Assembly (NCBI GenBank): GCA_002753725.1
Contig: PEAL01000007.1
Coordinates: 1-40,428 of the forward strand
From: Deltaproteobacteria bacterium
GTDB lineage: Bacteria; Desulfobacterota; Desulfobacteria; Desulfobacterales; Magnetomoraceae
DNA: 40,428 nucleotides
Reading direction: 5' to 3'
Under the pieces are notes generated by a model that did no database searches, was not told where the DNA came from, and saw nothing but the letters and a program-made list of their open reading frames with translations. Shown piece by piece: positions 8,236 through 16,576 of the stretch; the first letter of the stretch is position 1, and each line of letters begins with the position of its first letter. Position numbers and translations under genes: made by a program.

Positions 8236-9636
8236 ATGGCAAAAAATGAAAAAATACAGCGGCAGCAGATGCCAGAACAGGCCCCTTTAGTAAGGAAAAA
8301 TAATTTCAATGAAGTCCCAAAAGGATACACTGCTGAAATGGCGATACAGGAAGCCAAAAGATGCATGCAATGTAAAAAACCAGCCTGTGTAGAGGGATGT
8401 CCTGTGGGAGTTGATATACCCGGTTTCATCAAACATGTCAGCAATGGTGATTTTACAAAAGCAATCAGCAAACTATGGGAAAAAAATAGTCTACCGGCTG
8501 TTTGTGGGCGTGTTTGTCCACAGGAAAACCAGTGCGAAGGCAAATGTATTCTGGGCAAAAAAGGTGAACCGGTTGCTATCGGAAATTTAGAACGTTTTGT
8601 CGCCGACTATGAACGTGAAAAACAACTGGCAACAAGACCTGAAAAAGCAGAACCAACAGGTAAAAAGGTTGCAGTCGTTGGTTCAGGACCGGCAGGATTA
8701 ACAGTGGCAGGAGATCTTGTGCTTAAAGGTCATGATGTTACTATCTATGAAGCCTTTCATAAACCCGGCGGCGTTCTTGTATATGGAATTCCTGAATTCA
8801 GACTGCCAAAAGAAATCGTTTTTTCTGAAGTCTCTGGTTTAGAAAAAATGGGTGTAAACGTTCAATTAAATACAGTTGTAGGCAGAATCGTCTCCATTGA
8901 TGAACTTTTTGAACAGGGGTATGAAGCTGTTTTTATAGCTGTTGGTGCTGGATTGCCAACATTTCTGAATATTCCCGGGGAAAATTTAATCGGTATTTTA
9001 TCAGCAAATGAATATCTGACCCGAGCCAATCTAATGAAAGCCTATTTATTTCCAAAATACGATACTCCTGTTGTAAGGGGTAAAAAAGTAATCACCATCG
9101 GTGCCGGCAATGTTGCAATGGATGCTGCCAGAACAGCATTACGTCTGGGTGCTGAAACATCAACCATCGTGTATCGAAGATCCAGAGAAGAAGTACCGGC
9201 ACGTCAGGCAGAAGTTCATCACGCAGAACAGGAAGGCGTTAAATTTCATTTTCTGACAGGGCCTACAAAATTTCTTGGCAATGACAAAGGCCGCGTTGTT
9301 GGTATGGAAGGCTTAAAAATGGTGCTGGGTGAACCGGATGCGTCGGGTAGAAGAAGGCCGGTGCCAATGAAAAATTCAGAATTTGAGTTAGAATGCGATC
9401 TTGCCATTATCGCAGTCGGAGCAGGTGCCAATCCGCTTCTAACGCAATCAACAGAGGGACTGTCGTTGAATAAATGGGGGTATATAATCGCTGACCCTGA
9501 AACTGGAAAAACAAGCAAAAAAGGCGTTTGGGCAGGCGGTGATATCGTAACAGGATCAGCCACTGTAATATTGGCGATGGGTGCTGGCAGACAGGCGGCA
9601 GATTCTATTCATCAATACCTCTCCTGGGGGTGGTAA
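8236..9636 (+). CDS. nfnB: NfnB/SudA, GltD-like flavoprotein subunit
   Basis: 466 residues, typical for the large Nfn subunit. The N-terminal part has the Cys-rich [4Fe-4S] domain of the glutamate synthase small-subunit family (CMQCKKPACVEGCP near residues 40-55, then CGRVCPQENQCEGKC near 90-105). A first dinucleotide fold holds FAD (VVGSGPAGL near 145) and a second holds NADP (IGAGNVAMDAARTALRLGA near 285-303). The start at 8236 is chosen because GGAGG (8226-8230) is 5 bp upstream; the in-frame ATG at 8212 overlaps nfnA and has no such site. It works with NfnA in reversible bifurcation. A strict GltD role is unlikely because no large glutamate synthase subunit is nearby. Confidence 0.9.
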   Translation: MAKNEKIQRQQMPEQAPLVRKNNFNEVPKGYTAEMAIQEAKRCMQCKKPACVEGCPVGVDIPGFIKHVSNGDFTKAISKLWEKNSLPAVCGRVCPQENQCEGKCILGKKGEPVAIGNLERFVADYEREKQLATRPEKAEPTGKKVAVVGSGPAGLTVAGDLVLKGHDVTIYEAFHKPGGVLVYGIPEFRLPKEIVFSEVSGLEKMGVNVQLNTVVGRIVSIDELFEQGYEAVFIAVGAGLPTFLNIPGENLIGILSANEYLTRANLMKAYLFPKYDTPVVRGKKVITIGAGNVAMDAARTALRLGAETSTIVYRRSREEVPARQAEVHHAEQEGVKFHFLTGPTKFLGNDKGRVVGMEGLKMVLGEPDASGRRRPVPMKNSEFELECDLAIIAVGAGANPLLTQSTEGLSLNKWGYIIADPETGKTSKKGVWAGGDIVTGSATVILAMGAGRQAADSIHQYLSWGW

Positions 9637-9648
9637 ATATATTTTTTT

Positions 9649-9672
9649 AAGGGCAGACTGACATCTGCCCTT
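9649..9672 (+). terminator. Hairpin terminator after nfnB
   Basis: Perfect 9-bp stem AAGGGCAGA / TCTGCCCTT with a 6-base loop, 12 bp after the nfnB stop, followed by a short T-rich run. It is the only strong hairpin at the end of this run of genes. The weak T tract leaves some doubt. Confidence 0.65.
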
Positions 9673-9773
9673 GAATTTTGATTGCAATCATAAAAAATTT
9701 AAGTGTAAAATCAATAAAATGGAAATAATCAAATATCAGTCGTTTATAAATATATGAAAAGATTTGTGATATT

Positions 9774-10712
9774 ATGAAAAAATATAAATATTTATTTGGC
9801 CCGGTACCCTCACGTCGATTAGGACGATCACTGGGGGTGGATTTAATACCTTATAAAACATGCAGTCAGGATTGTGTATTTTGCCAGCTTGGACGAACAC
9901 CTGAAAAAACGATCATTCGAAATGAATATGTTCCTATTCAGGAAGTTTGTGATGAGATAAACGAATGGCTGAAAAAGGATGGAAATACAGATCATGTGAC
10001 CCTTGCAGGCTCAGGAGAACCAACGCTCCATTCTAATTTCGGTGAGGTACTCAAATATGTAAAAAAGAAAAGCTCCATTCAAACTGTGTTATTAACCAAT
10101 GGATCACTTTTCTATCAGCCTGAAGTGCGTGAGGCCGCCTCTCAAGCCCATATTGTCAAAGTTTCAGTTAGTGCATGGGATCAAAATTCATTTGGATGGA
10201 TCAATCGTCCGCATCAATTCATTGATTTCAACCAGATGATTGAGGGGCAAAAGGCATTTTGTAATGAATTCAAAGGTGTACTCTGGGTAGAAGTGTTCCT
10301 TGTTGCGGGGATGAATTCCATGCCATCGGATGTATCAAAAATATCAGCCCTGGTCGAGCAGCTTAAGCCGAATCGAATTCATCTGAATACAGCAGTTCGT
10401 CCGCCTGCTGAGGATTTTGTGAAAGCCCTTTCCAGGGATCAATTAGCAACTCTGTGTAATTTGTTTAATTCCCCGGTGGAAATAATTGCAGCATACAAAA
10501 ATATGAATGATAGTGAAACATCGGCCAATGAAGAAGCCATTTTTTCGATGCTGACGAGACGTCCATGCACAGCAGAAGATATTGCAGGAACTTTTGGAAT
10601 GCATTTCAATGAAGTATCAAAATACATTGGGAATCTTCTCCGAAAAGAACTTATTCATACAGAACGTACAGGAAATGATATTTATTATATCATTAGGAGG
10701 AAAGAAGCGTAA
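9774..10712 (+). CDS. Radical SAM protein with C-terminal winged helix
   Basis: 312 residues. The radical SAM cluster motif is C30-x3-C34-x2-C37, in the context SQDCVFCQLGR. Upstream, GPVPSRRLGRSLGVD is characteristic of a COG0731-like family of radical SAM proteins of unknown reaction. The SAM-binding region includes TLAGSGEPTLH near residue 80. The last 65 residues (from about 245) look like a winged-helix domain (RRPCTAEDIAGTFGMHFNEV), which suggests nucleic-acid or regulatory contact. No clear ribosome binding site precedes the ATG. It stands alone between the nfn terminator and the small zinc-finger gene. Reaction and substrate cannot be told from sequence. Confidence 0.85.
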   Translation: MKKYKYLFGPVPSRRLGRSLGVDLIPYKTCSQDCVFCQLGRTPEKTIIRNEYVPIQEVCDEINEWLKKDGNTDHVTLAGSGEPTLHSNFGEVLKYVKKKSSIQTVLLTNGSLFYQPEVREAASQAHIVKVSVSAWDQNSFGWINRPHQFIDFNQMIEGQKAFCNEFKGVLWVEVFLVAGMNSMPSDVSKISALVEQLKPNRIHLNTAVRPPAEDFVKALSRDQLATLCNLFNSPVEIIAAYKNMNDSETSANEEAIFSMLTRRPCTAEDIAGTFGMHFNEVSKYIGNLLRKELIHTERTGNDIYYIIRRKEA

Positions 10713-10812
10713 TGTCCCTATGATGATTTTTTTAAGCTGGTTGTGATGAAAAATTTTTCGTGGTAATATGAATAAGAAACAAAATCTAATGAGCATAACA
10801 GGGAGATATATT

Positions 10813-11181
10813 ATGCAATGTGAAAAATGTAAAGCGGTTATTAATGAGGGTGAAGAACAAGACTATCACGGTCAACTATTTTGCGAGGATTGCTACTTTG
10901 ACCTTCTTTCTCCTGTAAAAGCATGCGATCCGTGGGCGGTGCATAGCGCAAAAACTTTTTTAAACCAACAGGGGGATAAATCACAAATCAATCCGCTTCA
11001 GGAAAAAATTCTGGATTTTCTTCGAGAGAAGGGCCCTACTGAACAAAATATCATTTCCAGTCATCTTCAAGTAAAATCGACAGATATTGAGAGGGAAATT
11101 GCTTCGCTGCGTCATATGGAAAAAATATGTGGCGAGCTGATTAATGGAAAAAAGGTGGTGAAAATTTGGGATAAAAAATAA
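10813..11181 (+). CDS. Small LIM-like zinc finger-winged helix protein
   Basis: 122 residues. The first 30 residues hold a probable zinc site: C3-x2-C6, H19, C24-x2-C27, in a LIM-like arrangement. The C-terminal half (about 55-122) looks like a winged helix (EKILDFLREKGPTEQNIISS, then a wing ending in GKKVVKIW). It could be a small DNA-binding regulator. ATG 10813 is chosen because GGAG at 10802-10805 is properly spaced; a longer frame from 10768 has no comparable site. It follows the radical SAM gene by 100 bp on the same strand, and both end in winged-helix-like domains, so a shared pathway is possible but not shown. Confidence 0.65.
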   Translation: MQCEKCKAVINEGEEQDYHGQLFCEDCYFDLLSPVKACDPWAVHSAKTFLNQQGDKSQINPLQEKILDFLREKGPTEQNIISSHLQVKSTDIEREIASLRHMEKICGELINGKKVVKIWDKK

Positions 11182-11216
11182 GGTACCTTTTCCCTGATCT
11201 ATACTTGTTATGTCAT

Positions 11217-11556
11217 GGAGGCATTATGATAAGCAGGTAGTCATAAATATTCGGGTATATAGAAGTTCAAACGAATGGTGTAAAAAAAGATTATCCGCCT
11301 TGCAAAGTTCGCCCGCCTGGAGTTGAAACTCCAGGCTATTCCTGGGTCGTCCCTTGCGGGACTTATAGTGTCTTGCAATAAATGCAATCTTCGATCAAAT
11401 GAAACACTTTAAGTCCCATAGGGACGACACAGAAATAGCCTGGAGTTTCAACTCCAGGCGGGTGAACTTTGCAAGGAGGATAAGCTTTTTTAACACGATG
11501 TCTTTTTGCTTCTATATATACCCGAATATTTATGACTGCTTACTTATATTATACGC
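11217..11556. repeat. Long imperfect palindrome (MITE/REP-like element)
   Basis: Two arms of roughly 150 bp face each other around a centre near 11371-11404. The best-matched part is 11291-11370 against 11405-11483 (about 80 bp, few mismatches). Outer parts share the block ATAAATATTCGGGTATAT at 11243-11260 and its complement near 11515-11535. Each arm contains its own small palindrome, GCCTGGAGTTGAAACTCCAGGC or its variant, and a GTCCC/GGGAC hairpin. There is no transposase; the 69-codon frame at 11399-11608 lies within the element. This resembles non-autonomous palindromic elements mobilised in trans. It sits between convergent operons. The outer end recurs at 721-762. Confidence 0.7.
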
Positions 11557-11625
11557 ACTTGAAAAAAGAATCGGTGATAATGAATTGGATAGACAGAATA
11601 AAAATTAAACGCGCAAAATCAAAAG

Positions 11626-11649
11626 CACTTTTAAGCAGGCGAAAAAGTG
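11626..11649 (-). terminator. Possible terminator of the hdr operon
   Basis: A short hairpin, CACTTTT paired with AAAAGTG across a 10-base loop, lies about 30 bp beyond the hdrA stop in the direction of transcription and is followed by a T-rich stretch on that strand. The stem is short and AT-rich, so this is tentative. Confidence 0.35.
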
Positions 11650-11677
11650 GTAAAACTGCCATATTAGTCTTTCAAAG

Positions 11678-13651
11678 TTAATTCGATAAAATCCCTTCCA
11701 TTTCCCACATAATTTCATCATTATTAAAATGTTTTACAGTAATTGCTTTATTCGGGCAGGTTGATGCACAATTGCCGCAGCCTTTACAGAGTGCTTCGTT
11801 CACTTCGCATACATTTAAGGCCGGATTATAAGAAATTGCGCCATAAACGCAAACATTCTCGCATTGAAGGCATCCCATACATCTATTTGGATTTATCACT
11901 GACACAGTTGCTTCAATGGCCAGTTTTTCTCTGCTGATCAGCGATAATGCCGATCCTGCAGCACCTTGTGCTTGCGCGACAGTATCCGGTATATCCTTGG
12001 GTCCCTGACAGCAGCCCGCAATAAAAATACCATCTGATGCTGTTGCTAAAGGACCTAATTTGGGATGAAGTTCGTTAATCCATCCATCAGAATCTAAGGA
12101 AAAACCAACCATTCTGGCGATATCCTGCATGCCTTCTGATGGTTCAAGACCGACACTTAATACCACCATGTCAACAGGTATGCGTCTTACTTTTCGTGCA
12201 AGTGTGTCTTCAGCGACAACTGTAAGTTTTCCTTGATCTGAAGGATCATCAACAATATCTGTTACTTCCGAAACCTTTCCCCGGATAAAATGTGTGCCTT
12301 CCTCCTGAAGTCGGTTATAAAATTCTTCATAACCTTTGCCTGGTGAGCGGATATCAATGTAAAATTCATAAACTTCTGCGCCTGTTTTTTCTTTGACCAG
12401 ATGGGCAAATTTCATAGAATACATGCAACAGACTCTTGAACAATATTTATTATGATTTTGATCCCTTGAGCCGACACAATGAATAATTGCAACACTTTCA
12501 GGTTTTCTGCCATCTTTGGTTGTAATTTCTCCTGAAGTTGGCCCTGTTGCATTATTGACGCGTTCAAACTGAATGCTGGTATAAACTTCTTTAAACCGCC
12601 CAAAGCCGTATTGAGTTAAAGGCGTCGGATCAAAAGTTTTAAAACCTGTTGCAATAATAACAGAACCGATTTCAACATCAATAATTTCATCTTTTTGGTT
12701 AAAATCAATGGCATCTGCTTCACAGAATTTCTCGCACGCCTTGCATTTTCCTTTTTTGAAATACAGGCAATGTTCCTTATCTATCACTCTTGTATTTGGA
12801 ACCGCTTGCGGAAAAGGGGTATATATGGCTGTTCTGTATGTCAATTGATGATCAAATTCAGACAAAATCTTTTTTGAGGGGCATTTCTCAGAGCATATGC
12901 CGCAGCCAGTACATTTAGACGCATCAACATAGCGCGCTTTTTTCTTGATTGTTGCTGTAAAATTCCCAACAAATCCTTTTAAATCAATTAATTCGCTGTA
13001 AGTCATCAGTTCAATATTTTTATGCTGACCAACAGCAACAAGTTTTGGTGTACTGATACAGGCCGCACAATCTAATGTTGGAAATGTTTTGTCGAATTTA
13101 GACATATTACCACCAATAGTTGGTTCTCTTTCAACCAGAAACACTTTTTTTCCAGCATCAGCAATATCCAGTGCTGCCTGCATACCTGCAATTCCGCCCC
13201 CAATGACCAGTACATTTGGATTAATATCGACAACTCTTGGGGTCAAAGGTTCGTGATGTGCCACTCTTGCCACAGCACCCCGCACCAAATCTTTAGCTTT
13301 CAGCGTTGCTTTTTCAGGATTTTCAGTCACCCATGAATCATGTTCCCGAATACATGCCATTTGGAAATAATAAGGATTTAGCCCTGCTGTTTGTGTGGCC
13401 AGCCGAAATGTTTTTTCATGCATTCGCGGAGAGCATGACGCCACTACGACACGATTCAGTCCTTTTTCTTTTACATCACTAATGATCAACTGCTGGCCCG
13501 GATCTGAACACATAAATTTATATTCTTGTGCTGATTCTACATTTGGAAGTCCTGTCGCGTATTCAACCACTTCTGAAACATTCACTTTTCCAGATATGTT
13601 CGATCCACAATGACAGACATAAACACCAATTTTGGGAATTGATTCTTTCAT
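11678..13651 (-). CDS. hdrA: HdrA, FAD/4Fe-4S heterodisulfide reductase-like subunit A
   Basis: 657 residues, normal HdrA length. Order: N-terminal segment (KIGVYVCHCGSNISGKVNV), FAD-binding fold (VIGGGIAGMQAALDIADAG near 150), a Cys motif TLDCAACISTPK near 195, an inserted ferredoxin domain (CTGCGICSEKCP near 245), the conserved HCVGSRD and YCSRVCC region (about 390-410), the second part of the flavin domain, and a C-terminal 2x[4Fe-4S] ferredoxin (CMGCLQCENVC and CKGCGNCASTCP). HdrA carries the bifurcating FAD and passes electrons to HdrC/HdrB and to MvhD. It is the last gene of the operon, 23 bp after hdrB. In non-methanogens the disulfide substrate of such complexes is unknown. Family assignment is very secure. 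Confidence 0.95.
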   Translation of the reverse strand: MKESIPKIGVYVCHCGSNISGKVNVSEVVEYATGLPNVESAQEYKFMCSDPGQQLIISDVKEKGLNRVVVASCSPRMHEKTFRLATQTAGLNPYYFQMACIREHDSWVTENPEKATLKAKDLVRGAVARVAHHEPLTPRVVDINPNVLVIGGGIAGMQAALDIADAGKKVFLVEREPTIGGNMSKFDKTFPTLDCAACISTPKLVAVGQHKNIELMTYSELIDLKGFVGNFTATIKKKARYVDASKCTGCGICSEKCPSKKILSEFDHQLTYRTAIYTPFPQAVPNTRVIDKEHCLYFKKGKCKACEKFCEADAIDFNQKDEIIDVEIGSVIIATGFKTFDPTPLTQYGFGRFKEVYTSIQFERVNNATGPTSGEITTKDGRKPESVAIIHCVGSRDQNHNKYCSRVCCMYSMKFAHLVKEKTGAEVYEFYIDIRSPGKGYEEFYNRLQEEGTHFIRGKVSEVTDIVDDPSDQGKLTVVAEDTLARKVRRIPVDMVVLSVGLEPSEGMQDIARMVGFSLDSDGWINELHPKLGPLATASDGIFIAGCCQGPKDIPDTVAQAQGAAGSALSLISREKLAIEATVSVINPNRCMGCLQCENVCVYGAISYNPALNVCEVNEALCKGCGNCASTCPNKAITVKHFNNDEIMWEMEGILSN

Positions 13652-13674
13652 TTCTGTATATTCTCCAAAAATTT

Positions 13675-14511
13675 TTATATTTTAAATGGCACGATCAATT
13701 TATCCATACCCAATTCTCTTTCATTCAATCCAAATGCTAACCCCATAAGCTGCGTAAAATATAAAACAGGAATTTTCGTTAAATTGAGTTTTAATTGTGA
13801 GGCATCAACATTCAACTGACAAAGAGGACATATGGTGCTGATAACTTTCGCTCCTTTAAATAAAGCATCACTGACAATTCGCTGATTTAAAGACAAACAT
13901 TCTTTATTATGGGGCATGATGCTGGCAGCACCGCAACAGGAAGTTTTCGCAGAGAAATCCGATAAGACGCCAGCACCGATTATTTTGCACAATCTGTCAA
14001 GCATCGTCGGATAATGCGGGTTATCCAGATCTCCCCAGGGCCTGTTTAACTGACATCCATAATAAGGTGCAACGATCACATCTTTGATATCAACATTGAC
14101 ATGTTTTTTGATGTCCTCGGGTTTAAGATCATTGACAATAACTTCAAGATAGTGGCGTATGGTAACTTTGCCTGAATATTTCAGCTTTTCTTCAGCAAGC
14201 GAGATGTTTACTTTTTCTAATAATTCGTTATCCTTTGACAGCTTTTCTTTGGCTTTACGTAATGTAGAATAGCAGGCATTACAAACATTTACGATTTGTT
14301 TTAAGTTTTGTTTTTCAGCCAGTGCCATAATTCTGGCAGGCAGAACATAGGCCGGTATGTCCTGAGTGCTCCAATAAGACGTTGCACCGCAACAATTCCA
14401 ATCCTCAATTTCAATAAGCTCAGTCCCTAAAATTTTTGAAACCGCTTCAGTAGATTCTTTATATCCGGCTGAACTGGAATATGTGCATCCTGGAAAAAAT
14501 CCATATTTCAT
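13675..14511 (-). CDS. hdrB: HdrB, CCG-domain heterodisulfide reductase-like subunit B
   Basis: 278 residues with two complete CCG domains, the signature of the HdrB active-site subunit. The first has C9, C40-C41, C77 and C80 (NCCGATSYW, CNACYSTL). The second has a Cys in YYGCQLNRPWG (about 153), SCCGAAS (about 194) and CPLCQLN (about 231). In methanogen HdrB these residues bind two non-cubane [4Fe-4S] clusters that reduce the CoM-S-S-CoB disulfide. All ligands are kept here, so the subunit should be catalytic, on an unidentified disulfide or thiol electron carrier. The start overlaps the hdrC stop by 1 bp (TAATG arrangement), so translation is coupled. Confidence 0.93.
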   Translation of the reverse strand: MKYGFFPGCTYSSSAGYKESTEAVSKILGTELIEIEDWNCCGATSYWSTQDIPAYVLPARIMALAEKQNLKQIVNVCNACYSTLRKAKEKLSKDNELLEKVNISLAEEKLKYSGKVTIRHYLEVIVNDLKPEDIKKHVNVDIKDVIVAPYYGCQLNRPWGDLDNPHYPTMLDRLCKIIGAGVLSDFSAKTSCCGAASIMPHNKECLSLNQRIVSDALFKGAKVISTICPLCQLNVDASQLKLNLTKIPVLYFTQLMGLAFGLNERELGMDKLIVPFKI

Positions 14512-15059
14512 TATTTTTTCTCCAATTCTAAGGCTTTAGTCATTACTTTTTTAAATCCTTTAAGATTTTTGATGGGATGGATCAATATCTCCAACCTGTT
14601 TTTTTTCGCCAGATTGAATGCCAATCTACTGTTTTTCATGATATCTATTGGATGAAAAAAAGCATACCGGAAAATAACAGATGTATCTGTTATTTTTCCA
14701 AATTTTTTTACAGGGTCAGAAAATGATTTATACATCATCGGCATTTTTGATTTTGGATTTTTCAAGTCATGTTTGATTGCCATTTTTTTCAAAGCGTACA
14801 TGTGGTCAGTAATTGAAATATCTCTTGGGCATTTAACAGTGCAGCCATAACACGAAACGCAAAACCACATGGTATTTGCAGAAAGAACATCCTGCATGAA
14901 TCCTTCTCTCGCCAATGCAAAAAGTTGTCTTGGTCCATAGTCCATCATTGAGGCTAATGGACATGATGCAGTACATGAACCGCATTGAATGCAATTGACA
15001 ATTTCTTCACCGTGATACGTTTCAAAAAATAATGTCTTTAAGCTCTCGTTGTCCATCAT
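14511..15059 (-). CDS. hdrC: HdrC, 2x[4Fe-4S] subunit
   Basis: 182 residues, the usual HdrC size. Two ferredoxin-type motifs: C23-x2-C26-x2-C29-x3-C33 (CIQCGSCTASCP) and a second at about 67-77 (CVSCYGCTVKCP). The rest is helical with a positively charged C-terminus. HdrC relays electrons from HdrA to HdrB. The start overlaps the end of the MvhD-like gene by 4 bp (ATGA), and the stop touches the hdrB start. That tight coupling supports stoichiometric assembly of the A, B, C and D subunits. Confidence 0.93.
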   Translation of the reverse strand: MMDNESLKTLFFETYHGEEIVNCIQCGSCTASCPLASMMDYGPRQLFALAREGFMQDVLSANTMWFCVSCYGCTVKCPRDISITDHMYALKKMAIKHDLKNPKSKMPMMYKSFSDPVKKFGKITDTSVIFRYAFFHPIDIMKNSRLAFNLAKKNRLEILIHPIKNLKGFKKVMTKALELEKK

Positions 15060-15472
15060 AAGTACACCTCATTTTTTGTGGGATTATCTCCGAGTTCTTT
15101 AATTTTTTCTGTAAATTCATTTACAACTTCAGCAAATAGAGGCCCTTCAGATGCTGGAATCCATGATAATCTAATACGTTCGGTATTTATCCCCATGCTT
15201 TCCGCTATTGTTTTAGCCACTGCAACTTTTCGTCTCGCATAGTAATTGCCTTTGGAATAATGGCAATCACCAGGAGCACAACCGCCCACAAGAACACCAT
15301 CAGCGCCATCCATCAATGCTTTTAAAATAAAAACAGGGTCAATTCTACTGGAACACATCAGCCTGATAATGCGAACTTCAGGCTCATATTTTAATCGGCT
15401 TGTTCCAGCAAGATCAGCGGCAGTATATGTACACCAGTTACATAAGAATGCGACTATTTTTATATCATTCAT
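15056..15472 (-). CDS. mvhD: MvhD-like hydrogenase iron-sulfur subunit (second copy)
   Basis: 138 residues, the standard size for MvhD/HdrA-associated delta subunits. Conserved Cys lie in FLCNWCTYTAADLAG (start of the protein), RLMCSSRIDP (about 40) and GGCAPGDCHY (about 63-70), enough for the family's [2Fe-2S] cluster. MvhD links an electron-input module (hydrogenase, formate dehydrogenase or F420-like subunit) to HdrA. No hydrogenase is encoded in this window; the FrhB/FdhB-like proteins just upstream are the likely partner. It is clearly paralogous to the gene at 17748-18179 but not a recent duplicate. It lies 12 bp after the FrhB-like gene. Confidence 0.92.
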   Translation of the reverse strand: MNDIKIVAFLCNWCTYTAADLAGTSRLKYEPEVRIIRLMCSSRIDPVFILKALMDGADGVLVGGCAPGDCHYSKGNYYARRKVAVAKTIAESMGINTERIRLSWIPASEGPLFAEVVNEFTEKIKELGDNPTKNEVYL

Positions 15473-15484
15473 TGTTCACCTCTT

Positions 15485-16564
15485 TTAATCTTCCATTTCA
15501 TGCAGTTCTTTTTCTTGATAAGTGACAAGCGGCATTGGCTCATCAAGATTTTGTCCGGGTTGATAATTAAACACGCCTTGAATGTTTTGGCCACCTGCTT
15601 TAAACATTTCTGAAACTGGAATATCGACAGGGCAGACATCAGAACACATTCCACAAGCAACGCAGGAACTTCCCATATGACTGAGCCTTCCCATATGAAA
15701 GAAAATTCTGTCAAGGGGCAGTCTTAACGTATTCTTTTTATTTAATCGCTGGGCATAGTTTTCAGGATAATACTGAAAGGTTTGCGAATCAAAATAACAG
15801 TTCTTACAGTAGCAAATGGGACAAACATAACTGCATGCACGGCAGGCAATACAGGTATCAAAGACATCCAATAATTCATCTAAATTTGAAATCTGAGTGT
15901 TTTTGAATAATTCCTGTTTATTGCGTTTTTTATCTGAAGTTAATTGTTCAATAGTGGATGGTTGAATTTCTGATGCGGTGAGTCCCATTTTTTCTTGAAT
16001 GCTTTTTCCTTTTTCTGTGGCAAAACTTAAAGCCAGACTCTCATGAACGCCTCTTCCAATGATAGAAATGGCAATATCTGCACCTTCAGGTTGATAATTT
16101 TCGCATCCTTTGCAAACCTGTCGAATCGTATCATTAATTTTAGCCTCTTTTATGGATTGATCATAACGCTTAAGTGTATCTTCAGTTGGATATTTACCAT
16201 CTTTAAAAGGAAACACACCGCTACAGTCAAAACTGATGAGGATCAGATTATCTAATCTGGCCTGCTTGATTTTCGTTAATTCAATCAATGCCCTGAGTTC
16301 GCAGGGTCTTAAAAAGACAGCAATTGGCGATGATGGCGATGTTTCTCTGGTTAATTTAGAAACAGCGATTGCAGCGTTAGCAGGCATAACTGGATAAAAA
16401 GGCATACATTTTTGAAAGTCAAAACCATCGGATAGTAATGAGTAGGAAATGCCTTTATTGTCAGGTAATTGTGTTAATGCGCCCAGTCCACTGACAATAT
16501 TTTTCTCAAACATTGCCTTAATAAAATCATGAACATTCATCTGGCTGTCATAAATTTTTTCCAT
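15485..16564 (-). CDS. FrhB/FdhB-like iron-sulfur protein (second copy)
   Basis: 359 residues. The N-terminal two thirds look like the FrhB/FdhB (F420 hydrogenase/dehydrogenase beta) family, with the diagnostic FLRPCELRALIELTKI near residue 85-100 and ISFDCSG after it. The C-terminal third is a ferredoxin region with two Cys clusters: a dense CIACRACSYVCPICYCKNC (about 238-256) and CVACGMCSDVCP (about 300). FrhB-type proteins bind FAD and take electrons from NAD(P)H, F420, formate or ferredoxin. I infer that it is an electron-entry subunit for the Hdr complex. It is paralogous to the gene just upstream (12 bp gap), so two similar entry subunits occur in tandem. The real donor cannot be told. 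Confidence 0.82.
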   Translation of the reverse strand: MEKIYDSQMNVHDFIKAMFEKNIVSGLGALTQLPDNKGISYSLLSDGFDFQKCMPFYPVMPANAAIAVSKLTRETSPSSPIAVFLRPCELRALIELTKIKQARLDNLILISFDCSGVFPFKDGKYPTEDTLKRYDQSIKEAKINDTIRQVCKGCENYQPEGADIAISIIGRGVHESLALSFATEKGKSIQEKMGLTASEIQPSTIEQLTSDKKRNKQELFKNTQISNLDELLDVFDTCIACRACSYVCPICYCKNCYFDSQTFQYYPENYAQRLNKKNTLRLPLDRIFFHMGRLSHMGSSCVACGMCSDVCPVDIPVSEMFKAGGQNIQGVFNYQPGQNLDEPMPLVTYQEKELHEMED

Positions 16565-16576
16565 GATGTGGACTCC

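Noticed and set aside
11399..11608. 69-codon frame between operons
   Set aside because: It is translation of one arm of the long palindrome; there is no protein-like composition or start signal.
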